From: Algoriphagus sp. A40
GTDB lineage: Bacteria; Bacteroidota; Bacteroidia; Cytophagales; Cyclobacteriaceae
Assembly: GCF_002002735.1 (NCBI RefSeq)
Contig: NZ_MUNY01000042.1
Span: 292,452-356,451, forward strand
Length of the DNA: 64,000 nucleotides
Direction of reading: 5' to 3'
Position numbers and translations under genes: made by a program. A model generated the notes under the pieces. It searched no databases. It was not told where the DNA came from and saw only the letters and a program-made list of their open reading frames with translations. Positions 1 through 9,355 of the stretch are shown here, one piece after another; the first letter of the stretch is position 1; each line of letters begins with the position of its first letter.

Positions 1-855
1 CCATTCTTTATTCCTAAAATGATCGCGGATATTTCCGCAGGATTTATTTCCATCAAATACGGATTCAGAGGACCAAACTTTGTCACTGTTTCTGCCTGTG
101 CATCTGCTACAAATGCATTGATAGATGCATTCAATTACATACGTCTTGGCAAAGCTGATGTCTTTATCAGCGGTGGTTCCGAAGCAGCGGTTTCTGAAGC
201 TGGCATTGGAGGCTTCAACGCAATGAAGGCACTTTCTCAGCGAAATGATTCTCCTCAGACAGCTTCCAGACCTTTTGACAAAGAAAGAGACGGTTTTGTA
301 TTGGGTGAAGGTGCGGGAGCTTTGATCCTTGAAGAATTGGAGCATGCTAAAGCAAGAGGTGCCAAAATCTATGCTGAAATCGTAGGTGGTGGTATGACGG
401 CTGATGCTTACCATATAACTGCCCCACATCCAGAGGGATTGGGAGCAAGCAGTGTGATGAAAATAACACTTGAGGATGCGGGGTTGAAACCTGAGGCAAT
501 TGATTATATCAATGTACATGGAACCTCTACGCCACTTGGTGATGTAGGTGAAACAAAAGCGATTCAAAAAGTATTCGGCGAGCACGCTTATAAGCTCAAC
601 ATCAGCAGTACCAAGTCAATGACCGGACATTTGTTGGGAGCAGCAGGAGCTGTGGAAGCTATTGCTTCGATCCTGGCCATCAACAACAGCATTGTACCTC
701 CTACGATCAACCACTTCACAGACGATGAGGCTTTTGATCCGGGACTCAATTTGACGTTTAATAAAGCGCAGGCGAGAGAGATCAATTATGCGCTTAGCAA
801 TACCTTTGGATTTGGTGGGCACAATTGCTCTGTCATTTTCAAAAAATATAACTGA
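1..855 (+). CDS. fabF: Beta-ketoacyl-ACP synthase II (FabF), 5' truncated by the window edge
   Basis: KAS II condensing enzyme of fatty-acid elongation: it condenses malonyl-ACP with acyl-ACP in the cytosol. The reading frame is open from base 1, so the N-terminal third lies outside the window and 284 residues remain. The thiolase-fold active site is visible: nucleophile Cys in [11 protein letters not shown], first His in [12 protein letters not shown], second His with its Lys in [14 protein letters not shown], and the glycine-rich C-terminal NTFGFGGHN. An internal ATG at 19 is not the true start, because the upstream residues PFFIPK match the family. The next gene, rnc, begins 5 nt after the stop. 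acpP-fabF-rnc is a common bacterial order, so acpP is expected just left of the window. Confidence 0.95.
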   Translation, partial: PFFIPKMIADISAGFISIKYGFRGPNFVTVSACASATNALIDAFNYIRLGKADVFISGGSEAAVSEAGIGGFNAMKALSQRNDSPQTASRPFDKERDGFVLGEGAGALILEELEHAKARGAKIYAEIVGGGMTADAYHITAPHPEGLGASSVMKITLEDAGLKPEAIDYINVHGTSTPLGDVGETKAIQKVFGEHAYKLNISSTKSMTGHLLGAAGAVEAIASILAINNSIVPPTINHFTDDEAFDPGLNLTFNKAQAREINYALSNTFGFGGHNCSVIFKKYN

Positions 856-860
856 ACAGA

Positions 861-1601
861 GTGAAACTCTTCCAGAGACTCGGAATCCACACTCTTTTCT
901 TTAGCTCAAAAGACAGAAGGCTTGCATCCTCGATCAAAATGATCATTGGGCGCAAGCCTTTAAATTTATCGCTCTATCGACTGGCGCTCACACCTTCCGG
1001 TCTTGGAGAAGAAACCTCGAACGGTTTTAGAATTTCAAATGAGCGATTGGAATTTTTGGGAGATGCAGTACTAGGTTCTGTCATTGCCGAACATTTATTT
1101 AAAAAATTCCCCTACCGAGACGAAGGATTTCTGACTGAGACCCGGTCCAAACTTGTAAACAGGGAAACTCTGAATGAAATTGGAATCAAAATCGGGCTGA
1201 AAAACACGCTCGAACAAGTTGTCAGCAGCCGACAGTTTATCGGCAACAAATCTCTTTTTGGAGATATCCTAGAGGCATTTGTCGGAGCGGTTTATCTGGA
1301 CCGGGGGTATGAATTCACTCAAAAACTCATCCTACAACGAATTCTCTTACACATGGATTTAGATAGTATGATAAGTACTGTAACCAATTATAAGAGTAAG
1401 ATTATCGAATGGTCGCAAAAAGAAACCAAGGCTGTTGAATACAAAATCCTTAAAATCACAGGAAACCAACGATTTAAGGAATTTGTTGTCGAGCTGTGTA
1501 TCAATGGTGAATCAATAGCCCAAGGAAAAGGCGGCACCAAAAAGAAGGCTGAACAAGAAGCTTCAAAAAACGCCTGCGAAATCCTTAACATTGCCGTTTA
1601 G
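861..1601 (+). CDS. rnc: Ribonuclease III
   Basis: Endoribonuclease that cleaves double-stranded RNA during rRNA and mRNA processing. The 246 residues are typical in length. The signature ERLEFLGDAV (residues 61-70) carries the first metal ligands E64 and D68. The second acidic pair is D135 and E138 in FGDILEAFVG. A double-stranded-RNA-binding domain follows from about residue 175 to the end, with a GKGGTKKKAEQEAS-type C-terminal helix. The start is GTG at 861. No in-frame ATG lies between it and the fabF stop 5 nt upstream, so translational coupling with fabF is likely. Confidence 0.95.
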   Translation: MKLFQRLGIHTLFFSSKDRRLASSIKMIIGRKPLNLSLYRLALTPSGLGEETSNGFRISNERLEFLGDAVLGSVIAEHLFKKFPYRDEGFLTETRSKLVNRETLNEIGIKIGLKNTLEQVVSSRQFIGNKSLFGDILEAFVGAVYLDRGYEFTQKLILQRILLHMDLDSMISTVTNYKSKIIEWSQKETKAVEYKILKITGNQRFKEFVVELCINGESIAQGKGGTKKKAEQEASKNACEILNIAV

Positions 1602-1630
1602 AAGTTAATTTTTGCCAATTCAACCACCCC

Positions 1631-3469
1631 ATGGCTGCCATCAAAATAGCAGGTGCTACTGTCAATCAAACTCCTCTGGACTGGAAAGGCAATCTGGACA
1701 GGATCTTGGTTGCCATTCAACAGGCAAAATCCCAGCAGGTTGAAATTCTTTGCTTTCCTGAATTGGCGATAACCGGATATGGGTCTGAGGATCTTTTTCT
1801 GAGCTATTGGTATCCCAAAAAGGCACTTACCCAGCTGTCCAAGCTGATCCCCTTTTGCACAGATATTACTGTGGCTGTTGGACTTCCAGTGAGAATTCAG
1901 GACAAAGTCTATAATACCGTAGCAGTCATCGAAAATGCCAAACTGAAGGGTTTTGTAGCCAAACAGTTCATGGCAATTGACGGAGTCCATTACGAATTTC
2001 GCTGGTTTACACCTTGGGAAGCTAATCAGGTTATTGATTTTGAGTTTGAGGGTGAAAAGGTCCCACTTGGTGACTTGACCTTTCATCACAAAGGAATCCA
2101 TTATGGATTTGAGATCTGCGAGGATGCCTGGCGAGGAAAAAACCGCCCTGGCTATCGGCTTGCTGACAGAAATGTCGATGTGATCTTCAATCCCAGTGCC
2201 TCCCATTTCGCCATGAAAAAGACGATTGAGCGCAAGGAATTGATAGAATTCAGCTCCCAAGCCTTTAATTCCTACTATTGCTATGTCAACTTATTGGGCA
2301 ATGAATCCGGTAGGATGATTTTTGACGGAGAAATCCTTATGGCAAAATCAGGGCTACTTTTAGCCCGAAATCAGCTCCTCTCATTCCAAGACTATCAGGT
2401 TTTTGTGTTTGAATTGGAGGAAAAACTTCAGGAAATTGCCCCCATTCAACCCAAGGAATGGGAATTTGTGCAAGCCTCGGCTTTGGCATTATTTGATTAC
2501 CTGAGAAAAAGCCGAAGCAAAGGATTTGTCCTGTCTCTTTCCGGAGGAGCTGATTCATCCACCATCGCTGTATTAGTTGCTGAAATGGTGAGAAGGGGAA
2601 TCGGAGAGTTGGGACTCGAAAGATTTGTGGAAAAATTAGGGATTTCTTTTTCACCCAAAACAGACAATCCGGAAAAGGAACTGGTCGGCGAGCTCCTGAC
2701 TACAGCCTACCAAGGAACCAAAAACTCATCCCAGGACACCTTCAATTCTGCCAAAAATCTGGCAGAAAGTCTTGGAGCAAAATTTTATTCCTGGAATATC
2801 GATGAGGAGGTTGGATCCTATACCCAAAAAATCGAAACCGCTATCGGTCGCAAACTTACCTGGGAACAAGACGACATCACGCTACAAAATATTCAAGCCC
2901 GGACCCGGTCTCCGATAATTTGGATGCTCGCCAATATCAACAATGCGCTTTTGCTCTCCACTTCCAACCGAAGCGAAGGAGATGTCGGCTACGCAACCAT
3001 GGATGGCGACACCAGTGGCAGCATCTCTCCTATTGCGGCTGTGGACAAGCATTTCATCCTCCACTGGTTGAAATGGGCGGAGAAAAACCTGGACAGGCCC
3101 GGTCTTGCCTCGGTAAACTCCCTTACACCAACTGCCGAATTGCGTCCCTTGGAAAGAACCCAAACAGACGAAAAAGACCTAATGCCCTATTCGGTAATCG
3201 TGGAGATCGAGCGATTGGCGATCCGGGACAAAAGATCCCCGATGGATATTTTCTTGGTATTGAAAGAGGAACTAAGTCTCGAAGACGCCGTTTTGAAGGA
3301 GTATATCAAAAAATTCTTCCGACTTTGGTCCCGAAACCAATGGAAAAGGGAGCGATTGGCTCCATCTTTTCACTTGGATGAATTCAACGTCGACCCAAAA
3401 ACCTGGTATCGCTTCCCGATTTTATCAGGAGGTTTTGCCGAGGAACTAGATCAATTAGACCAAATTTAA
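1631..3469 (+). CDS. nadE: Glutamine-dependent NAD+ synthetase
   Basis: Last step of NAD biosynthesis: amidation of nicotinate adenine dinucleotide with ATP, using ammonia released from glutamine. The 612 residues hold an N-terminal nitrilase-type glutaminase with the expected triad (E44 in FPELAITGYG, K111, C163 in FEICEDAWRG). A C-terminal ATP-pyrophosphatase synthetase carries the P-loop LSLSGGADSS at about 301-310. Both halves are intact, so this is the two-domain glutamine-using form. The ATG at 1631 follows rnc by 29 nt. A 220-codon antisense frame across the 5' third is a coding shadow. Confidence 0.95.
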   Translation: MAAIKIAGATVNQTPLDWKGNLDRILVAIQQAKSQQVEILCFPELAITGYGSEDLFLSYWYPKKALTQLSKLIPFCTDITVAVGLPVRIQDKVYNTVAVIENAKLKGFVAKQFMAIDGVHYEFRWFTPWEANQVIDFEFEGEKVPLGDLTFHHKGIHYGFEICEDAWRGKNRPGYRLADRNVDVIFNPSASHFAMKKTIERKELIEFSSQAFNSYYCYVNLLGNESGRMIFDGEILMAKSGLLLARNQLLSFQDYQVFVFELEEKLQEIAPIQPKEWEFVQASALALFDYLRKSRSKGFVLSLSGGADSSTIAVLVAEMVRRGIGELGLERFVEKLGISFSPKTDNPEKELVGELLTTAYQGTKNSSQDTFNSAKNLAESLGAKFYSWNIDEEVGSYTQKIETAIGRKLTWEQDDITLQNIQARTRSPIIWMLANINNALLLSTSNRSEGDVGYATMDGDTSGSISPIAAVDKHFILHWLKWAEKNLDRPGLASVNSLTPTAELRPLERTQTDEKDLMPYSVIVEIERLAIRDKRSPMDIFLVLKEELSLEDAVLKEYIKKFFRLWSRNQWKRERLAPSFHLDEFNVDPKTWYRFPILSGGFAEELDQLDQI

Positions 3470-3479
3470 ACAGCTATTT

Positions 3480-4583
3480 ATGCTTGAATCTTTTCTGAAT
3501 TATGTGGTATGGGATCCCAATCAGGCAGTTTTTGCCGGATTTGAAAGACTGAGATGGTACAGCTTGCTTTTTGCCTTGGGCTTTATCATTTCCCAGCAAT
3601 TCATGGTTTACTTTTTCAGAAAAGAAGGTCAGGATGAAACTTTGGTTGACAAGCTGACCATCTACATGGTTTTGGCAACTATCATAGGAGCGAGATTGGG
3701 ACATGTACTATTCTACGAGCCCGACAAATACCTCAGCAATCCGATTGAAATCCTAAAAGTTTGGGAGGGTGGTCTGGCTTCCCATGGAGCGGCCATTGCT
3801 ATCCTTTTTGCGCTCTGGATGTATTCCAAAAGGACACCCGGACAAAGCTACCTTTGGGTAGTAGACCGGATCGTAATCGTCACAGCAATGACGGGGGCAT
3901 TGATCCGTTTTGGGAATCTGATGAATTCTGAAATCGGTGGAAAAGACACCGGAACTGACAGTGGATTTGTTTTTGCCCGGGATACAGAGGAAATCCTGGA
4001 AACCCTGAAAGTCCCATTTGAGTCCATAGAAGCCTATAAACCCGAAGATCGCTCAAGTGAAATACAGGGAAATGGAATTGTGCCGGTAAATTTTGACATA
4101 AAAATCAGCAAAGGAAATTTCTCGAAAGAGGACCTTTCTTCCATTTTAGAGCGAGACATTAAATATGCTCTGACACAGTTTAAATCCTCCAAAGAATACC
4201 TCGCTGAGTCAGTAGAGAGCCCATTGAATTTTGAAATTCAAGAACAAGCGGACGGCTATCTCGTGACTGTAAAAACATTTGGCAGGGTCAAATATCCAAC
4301 CCAAATCTATGAGGCGGTTTCCTATTTTCTGATCTTTTTGATCCTTTTGGGACTTTGGTCAAAGTACAAATCCCGACTTCCAGAAGGTTTGCTGTTGGGA
4401 CTTTTCCTGATTAGTGTCTTCGGAATGCGCTTCGTCTGGGAGTTCTTCAAGGAAGTTCAGGTGGATTTTGAGCAGTCGATGCAATTTAACATGGGGCAAA
4501 TCCTGAGCATTCCATTGGTAATCATCGGGGTAATCTTAGTGGGTATGTCTCTGAAAAAAGGATTTAAGCCGGAAAAAATTTAA
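3480..4583 (+). CDS. lgt: Prolipoprotein diacylglyceryl transferase with a large periplasmic insertion
   Basis: Inner-membrane enzyme that moves diacylglycerol from phosphatidylglycerol to the lipobox cysteine of prolipoproteins, several of which are encoded in this window. Multiple membrane helices and the conserved [12 protein letters not shown] and [13 protein letters not shown] segments identify it. It has 367 residues against roughly 260-290 in proteobacteria. The extra residues form a hydrophilic insert between the FGNLMNSE motif and the last helices (about residues 160-275). The usual HPTQLYE motif reads YPTQIYEA, a His to Tyr change. The gene begins 10 nt after nadE and overlaps the convergent yidD by 4 nt. 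Confidence 0.93.
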   Translation: MLESFLNYVVWDPNQAVFAGFERLRWYSLLFALGFIISQQFMVYFFRKEGQDETLVDKLTIYMVLATIIGARLGHVLFYEPDKYLSNPIEILKVWEGGLASHGAAIAILFALWMYSKRTPGQSYLWVVDRIVIVTAMTGALIRFGNLMNSEIGGKDTGTDSGFVFARDTEEILETLKVPFESIEAYKPEDRSSEIQGNGIVPVNFDIKISKGNFSKEDLSSILERDIKYALTQFKSSKEYLAESVESPLNFEIQEQADGYLVTVKTFGRVKYPTQIYEAVSYFLIFLILLGLWSKYKSRLPEGLLLGLFLISVFGMRFVWEFFKEVQVDFEQSMQFNMGQILSIPLVIIGVILVGMSLKKGFKPEKI

Positions 4584-4804
4584 GGAACTGGATCATGGCC
4601 ATGTCCTCCCCAGGGATGACATCGGCCAATCCTTTTGAATCCCAACACGCCTCCTTTCAGAACCCCATGCTTCAAAATCGCCTCTTTCATGTACTGACTG
4701 CATGTGGGGGTAAACCGGCAACTTGCCGGAAAAAGCGGAGAAATTACATATTGGTAGACCAAAACAGGAAATATGGCTATCTTTCTCAAGCGGGTTTTAA
4801 ACAT
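4580..4804 (-). CDS. yidD: Membrane protein insertion efficiency factor YidD
   Basis: A 74-residue member of the YidD family, a small amphipathic protein that associates with the inner membrane and assists YidC/Sec-dependent insertion. The family core is obvious: [20 protein letters not shown], then [11 protein letters not shown] and the terminal [15 protein letters not shown]. It runs opposite to both neighbours, converging on lgt with a 4-nt overlap and sharing its 5' edge with the BamA-like gene. In many bacteria yidD lies in the rpmH-rnpA-yidC cluster. Here it is isolated from it. Confidence 0.93.
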   Translation of the reverse strand: MFKTRLRKIAIFPVLVYQYVISPLFPASCRFTPTCSQYMKEAILKHGVLKGGVLGFKRIGRCHPWGGHGHDPVP

Positions 4805-4826
4805 TTGTTATACCTTTTGGTTCGGC

Positions 4827-6311
4827 ATGCTGTGTTTCAACCAAATTAACTCAATTAGAATTCCATTGATTTTACTTTTCAGAAACATATTCAGCTTGAC
4901 TTTTTTTTGCCTATTGGTGTGTCTAGGTGAGGTCAAGGCTCAGGATACAACACTGGAACCTGTCAATCCCCCTACTCCAGACAGTGTCAAGGTAAATAAC
5001 ATCTTCATCATCGGGAATGAAAAAACCCAAAAATCCATCATCCTCAGGGAATTGGATTTTACAACGGGGTTTTATTACGATTGGGAAACATTCATGGGAA
5101 TCCTCAAAGCGGATCAGATAAAAATCTATAATCTGAGGCTTTTTACTGAAGTTGAGGTCACTCCTCTTTTTACCGGAGATGATGAAGTGGAAATTCTGAT
5201 TTCCGTCAAAGAGCGCTGGTATGTCCTACCATCTGTAATATTTCAGCTTGCAGACCGGAATTTTTCCGAGTGGTGGACCAATCAGGGCAGAGACTGGTCG
5301 CGCGTCAATTATGGACTAAAGATTAACCACGGGAATGTCGGTGGCAGGAATGAAAAACTCCGTTTTTCAGGCCAATTGGGATTTACCAAAGGACTGGACA
5401 TTCTTTATTCCAAACCTTACATCGATAAAAAACAAAACCATGGATTGGCGATCCAGCTGACCTATGCTGATCAAAAAACCATTGCGATTAAGTCAGTGGA
5501 CAACAGGCAAGTTTTTTACACCAATGAAACTGAGGATGTCCTGCGGAAAAATTTTTCCACTGCACTGAGGTATACCTATAGGAGAACTTTCTACAACTAT
5601 CATTTTCTCACTCTCGGCTTCAACAAAACCTGGGTAAGTCCGGATGTACTTATAGAAAACCCGGACTATTTCCAGCACGAGGGCAACAACCTTCGGTATG
5701 CCTATCTGCAGTACTCTTTTCGCCATGACAGGCGTGATAATGTAGCCTATGCCACGCAGGGGGAATTGCTCCAGCTGACTGCTACCAAGTATGGAATTAT
5801 CTACACAGATGAACTTGATGAGGTAGAAGTCAATATCGTGGCCAATAAATATTTCCCAATCGGTGAAAAATTCCACTTTGCCACCGGCTTAACTGGTGTT
5901 TGGTTTTTAAGCCCGCAACAACCTTACACGCTAGTCAGGGGAATTGGATATGCTCCGAATTTCATCCGTGGCTATGAACTGAATGTCATTGAAGGTCAGC
6001 AGTTGTACGTTCATAAAAACAGCTTTAGGTATAAATTCCTCGATCTGTCTTTTGACATTTCCAGATTAATCCCAATGGACCAGTTTAACACTGTTCCATT
6101 TAAAATGTACCTGAGCGGAAATTTCGACCATGGAACGGTGACGGATCGAAACCAACTTCCTGAAAATGCCCGACTCACCAACAAATACCTTTTTGGCTAC
6201 GGTGGAGGGATAGATATCGTAGGAATTTATGATTTGGTCCTGCGATTTGAATATTCTATCAACAACCAAGGCGAAGGAAATCTCTTCTTCAATTTCAGAG
6301 CTCCCTTCTGA
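4827..6311 (+). CDS. BamA/TamA-family outer membrane protein (Omp85 superfamily)
   Basis: Predicted outer-membrane beta-barrel with an N-terminal POTRA-like module. After a signal peptide ending near KAQD, residues with the pattern VNNIFIIGNEKTQKSIILRE to VEILISVKERWYVLP look like a POTRA domain. The rest consists of alternating aromatic strands and ends in the barrel-type C-terminus NLFFNFRAPF. It is shorter than BamA (about 480-494 residues with perhaps one POTRA), so it is probably an accessory Omp85 protein and not the essential BamA. The start is uncertain: the frame opens at ATG 4773, overlapping yidD, but ATG 4827 or TTG 4866 gives a better signal peptide. I list 4827. Confidence 0.85.
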   Translation: MLCFNQINSIRIPLILLFRNIFSLTFFCLLVCLGEVKAQDTTLEPVNPPTPDSVKVNNIFIIGNEKTQKSIILRELDFTTGFYYDWETFMGILKADQIKIYNLRLFTEVEVTPLFTGDDEVEILISVKERWYVLPSVIFQLADRNFSEWWTNQGRDWSRVNYGLKINHGNVGGRNEKLRFSGQLGFTKGLDILYSKPYIDKKQNHGLAIQLTYADQKTIAIKSVDNRQVFYTNETEDVLRKNFSTALRYTYRRTFYNYHFLTLGFNKTWVSPDVLIENPDYFQHEGNNLRYAYLQYSFRHDRRDNVAYATQGELLQLTATKYGIIYTDELDEVEVNIVANKYFPIGEKFHFATGLTGVWFLSPQQPYTLVRGIGYAPNFIRGYELNVIEGQQLYVHKNSFRYKFLDLSFDISRLIPMDQFNTVPFKMYLSGNFDHGTVTDRNQLPENARLTNKYLFGYGGGIDIVGIYDLVLRFEYSINNQGEGNLFFNFRAPF

Positions 6312-6354
6312 TTTTAAAAAAGCACTTTACTTAAGTTTAATTTCTACCTAAATT

Positions 6355-6378
6355 AGGTTCATATTTTTTTCTGAACCT
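6355..6378 (+). promoter_or_regulatory. Inverted repeat immediately before a start codon
   Basis: AGGTTCA (6355-6361) and TGAACCT (6372-6378) form a perfect 7-bp dyad around a T-rich 10-nt loop. It ends 1 nt before the ATG at 6380. In RNA it would form a hairpin covering the ribosome-loading region of the PorV-like gene. In DNA it could be an operator. Confidence 0.4.
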
Positions 6379-6379
6379 G

Positions 6380-7201
6380 ATGAAGCAATTTCTTTTTTTA
6401 TGCTTCTGGATTTGGGCTGTTGGCATATGCAAAGCCCAAACCGACCCACTCACACAAGCCCATGGTGCCCGAAGCCAAGGCTTGGGAAACTCACGAGTGT
6501 ATCTGCCGGATTCCTGGACCTATTTCAATAATATCGGTACATTGGATCGAATGGAAGAAACCGAAATTTCAGCCGGCTTTGATTCCAGGTTTGGGCTTCA
6601 GGAATTGAGTACGGTAGATTTGGCGCTGGGCTGGAAAAATGACTTTGGTACAATCGGTTTGGGTATTTCAAGGTTTGGAGGAAAGCTCTTCAACCAACAA
6701 TTGATCGGATTGGGCTTTTCCAATACCCTTGGAATTGTAAGTCTTGGTGCGAAAATCGATTGGTTTCAAACCCAAATCGAAGGGTTTGGGACCGGAAATG
6801 CAATGGTTTTCTCCTTGGGTGGAGTTGCCGAATTAGGACCTGATTTTTTTCTGGGAGCAAATTTTTCAAATCTAAATCGGGCAAAACTCAGCCAAAACAG
6901 TGAACAGCGACTTCCTACGGCCATTCAAATGGGGATTGCCTATTTGCCTGGAGAATCCCTGAAAATTCTTGCTGAGATTGAGAAAGACATCGAACTGGAT
7001 CCTGTTTTCAAGGCCGGAATTGAATATCAGCTCAGGGAAGGGGTATTTCTTCGTACTGGAATCAGCAGTAATCCCAGTCGGCTCAGCTTTGGTTTGGGAC
7101 TGAGAAAAGAACAATTCGGCTTTGACTATGCTTATGGGCAAAACACCAATCTGGGCCGTACCCATCATCTGAGTTTGGTTTTGAAACTGGAGAAGAAATG
7201 A
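6380..7201 (+). CDS. PorV/PorQ-like outer membrane beta-barrel protein
   Basis: Exported protein of 273 residues with a clear signal peptide (MKQFLFLCFWIWAVGICKAQ). The mature start, DPLTQAHGARSQGLGNSRVYLPDSW, has the pattern ARSQGLGNSxV..D.W..F.N...L that begins PorV/PorQ-type and FadL-like Bacteroidetes barrels. Amphipathic strands continue to the end (HHLSLVLKLEKK). Family placement rests on this N-terminal motif and the strand pattern. The exact function is unknown. Its stop overlaps the ATG of the next gene (ATGA), so the two are translationally coupled. Confidence 0.65.
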   Translation: MKQFLFLCFWIWAVGICKAQTDPLTQAHGARSQGLGNSRVYLPDSWTYFNNIGTLDRMEETEISAGFDSRFGLQELSTVDLALGWKNDFGTIGLGISRFGGKLFNQQLIGLGFSNTLGIVSLGAKIDWFQTQIEGFGTGNAMVFSLGGVAELGPDFFLGANFSNLNRAKLSQNSEQRLPTAIQMGIAYLPGESLKILAEIEKDIELDPVFKAGIEYQLREGVFLRTGISSNPSRLSFGLGLRKEQFGFDYAYGQNTNLGRTHHLSLVLKLEKK

Positions 7202-9291
7202 GATTTGGGCTCGGAATTTTCTTTTTCGTGCTTTTCCCATTTATGGCTTTTCCACAAAGTCCTCCAAAGTCTGCCATAGATTTGGAGTCCTTTATGGAGC
7301 GACTTTTCCCAATTCAGGAAGAGGATCTGGATTATGAGTCCATCTATGAGGTGCTTTTCCAACTCTACCTAAATCCAATAGATATCAATCGGGCAGATGC
7401 AGAAATCCTTCAGGCCTCCTACCTTCTCAATCCGTCGCAGATCAGCAGTCTGATTTCTTACAGAAACGATTTCGGCCCTTTGCTTTCACTGTATGAACTT
7501 CAGGCTGTTCCGGAATTTGACCTTTATACCATCGAAAATCTAATCCCATTTATCACATTGGGGGATTCAGGTTTAAGAAGTGAGAAATTTTGGGAAAGGG
7601 TGAAAAAAGAAGAACAGGCCTATCTCCTTTTTCGCCACCAACGCACTTGGGAAACCCGAAGGGGATTTACCCTCGCAGACACCAGTGCCAACGGGACAAT
7701 TTCAAGCAGATATTTAGGTGATCCAAACAACGTCTATTTGAGATTCCGCATTCAGCATGCACGGGATTTTAGCATGGGAATTACCCTGGACAAAGACGCC
7801 GGGGAACAGTTTGCTTGGGATGGAAAAACGGCAAGATATGGGTTCAACTTCTTTTCCTTTCACTTTACCCGCTACTATGTGGAAAAATGGAAAACCATCG
7901 CTCTGGGTGATTTTCAGGCTTCTTTTGGACAGGGATTGGTATTTGGAGCTGGATACACCTTAGGAAAAGGAGCCGAAACAGTGCCTACAGTCCGACGCAG
8001 CAGCATCGGAATTTTGCCTTACACCGCTGCCATGGAGTTTGGATTTTTCAGAGGAATCGGCTCCACACGCCAATTCAAAAACTGGCAGGTTTCTGTTATC
8101 GGTTCTCATGCCGAAAGGGATGGAAGAATCTCAGTTTCCACTGATTCCATAGACTCTGCAGAAGACATCATCAGTTCCATAAATCAATCCGGACTGCATC
8201 GAACTTCCAGTGAACTGTCAACCAAAAATCAATTTAAGGAAACCAACTTGGGTGGAAACATCCAATATTCCCATCCATCAGGGAAGCTACAAATCGGTGC
8301 AAACTCTTTGTTTTCACGCTTTGACCGTCCCTGGATAAGGTCAGTCCAACTTTATAACCAATTTGAATTTGCTGGTCAAAGCAATCTTGTTTCAAGTCTC
8401 TATTTTAACTACAACTGGAAAAATTTCTTTCTTTTCGGAGAATCGGCTCTTTCCCAAAGTGGAGGTAGCGGAACAGTTTTGGGTTTTGTCAGCAGCCTGA
8501 GCAAACAGGTTGATTTTTCATTGCTTTGGAGAAACTATGACCGGAATTTCCACAGTTTTTATGCTTCAGGTTTTGCAGAAAATACCCGCCCCATCAATGA
8601 GCAGGGAGTCTATTTGGGTATCCAGATCAGACCGGAAAAACGCTGGAAGATCAATGCCTATTACGATTTTTTCAAATTCCCCTGGCTGAGATATCGGGTG
8701 TATGCTCCTTCAAAAGGATACGAATGGCTAGCCCGAATTAGTTACCAACCGTCTCGAAATCTGATTGCTTTTCTCCAAATCCGAGAGGAGCAAAAAGACA
8801 GAAATCTGTCTGATTCAGGAGAACCAACTTTACCCTACCTCGTTCAGCCCGTTAAAAAATTGAATGGCTTGCTGAGTTTGGAGACCCACCTTTCCAAAAA
8901 TCTTTTCCTCCGTTCACGGATTCTTTTAAGTCAGGTAATAATCGAAGAGAAAAAAACCTATGGATTTATGGTTTTGCAGGACGTCCAATACGGCCAAGAC
9001 AAATGGCGACTCACGGGAAGAATTGCTCTATTCGATGCCGAAACTTATGACAACAGGCTGTATGCCTTCGAAAACAATGTGCTGTGGACTTTTTCAATTC
9101 CTGCTTTCTCTGGTCAGGGAATGAGGTATTACCTACTCGGACAATACCAGATTACTTCAAAACTGACAGCATATTTGCGGTTTTCACGAACCACTTACAC
9201 TGATCGGGAAGTCAGCAGCAGCGGACTACAAACCATTGAAGGCCCCAAACAAACCGACACTGCATTGATGATCCGATATTTTCTTCGGTGA
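7198..9291 (+). CDS. Helix-hairpin-helix domain protein with probable outer-membrane barrel
   Basis: A 697-residue exported protein with a signal peptide ending near FPQS. Residues about 55-120 contain two helix-hairpin-helix units (PIDINRADAEILQASYLLN, then ISYRNDFGPLLSLYELQAVP), the ComEA-like fold usually linked to DNA binding or DNA uptake. The remaining 570 or so residues are strand-rich, with many aromatic-flanked segments and a terminal ALMIRYFLR, as expected for an outer-membrane barrel. Proteins of this layout are known in Bacteroidetes only as helix-hairpin-helix proteins of unknown function. The gene is coupled to the PorV-like gene upstream by an ATGA overlap. Confidence 0.7.
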   Translation: MRFGLGIFFFVLFPFMAFPQSPPKSAIDLESFMERLFPIQEEDLDYESIYEVLFQLYLNPIDINRADAEILQASYLLNPSQISSLISYRNDFGPLLSLYELQAVPEFDLYTIENLIPFITLGDSGLRSEKFWERVKKEEQAYLLFRHQRTWETRRGFTLADTSANGTISSRYLGDPNNVYLRFRIQHARDFSMGITLDKDAGEQFAWDGKTARYGFNFFSFHFTRYYVEKWKTIALGDFQASFGQGLVFGAGYTLGKGAETVPTVRRSSIGILPYTAAMEFGFFRGIGSTRQFKNWQVSVIGSHAERDGRISVSTDSIDSAEDIISSINQSGLHRTSSELSTKNQFKETNLGGNIQYSHPSGKLQIGANSLFSRFDRPWIRSVQLYNQFEFAGQSNLVSSLYFNYNWKNFFLFGESALSQSGGSGTVLGFVSSLSKQVDFSLLWRNYDRNFHSFYASGFAENTRPINEQGVYLGIQIRPEKRWKINAYYDFFKFPWLRYRVYAPSKGYEWLARISYQPSRNLIAFLQIREEQKDRNLSDSGEPTLPYLVQPVKKLNGLLSLETHLSKNLFLRSRILLSQVIIEEKKTYGFMVLQDVQYGQDKWRLTGRIALFDAETYDNRLYAFENNVLWTFSIPAFSGQGMRYYLLGQYQITSKLTAYLRFSRTTYTDREVSSSGLQTIEGPKQTDTALMIRYFLR

Positions 9292-9355
9292 TTTTCCACT
9301 GATGGTGCTGGAGTCCCTGAGCTTTTTGATAATTTGTACCAAAGCAAATTACCCT

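Noticed and set aside
1598..2260. 220-codon open frame on the minus strand
   Set aside because: It lies wholly within nadE, has no family resemblance and no signal for expression; it is a coding shadow.
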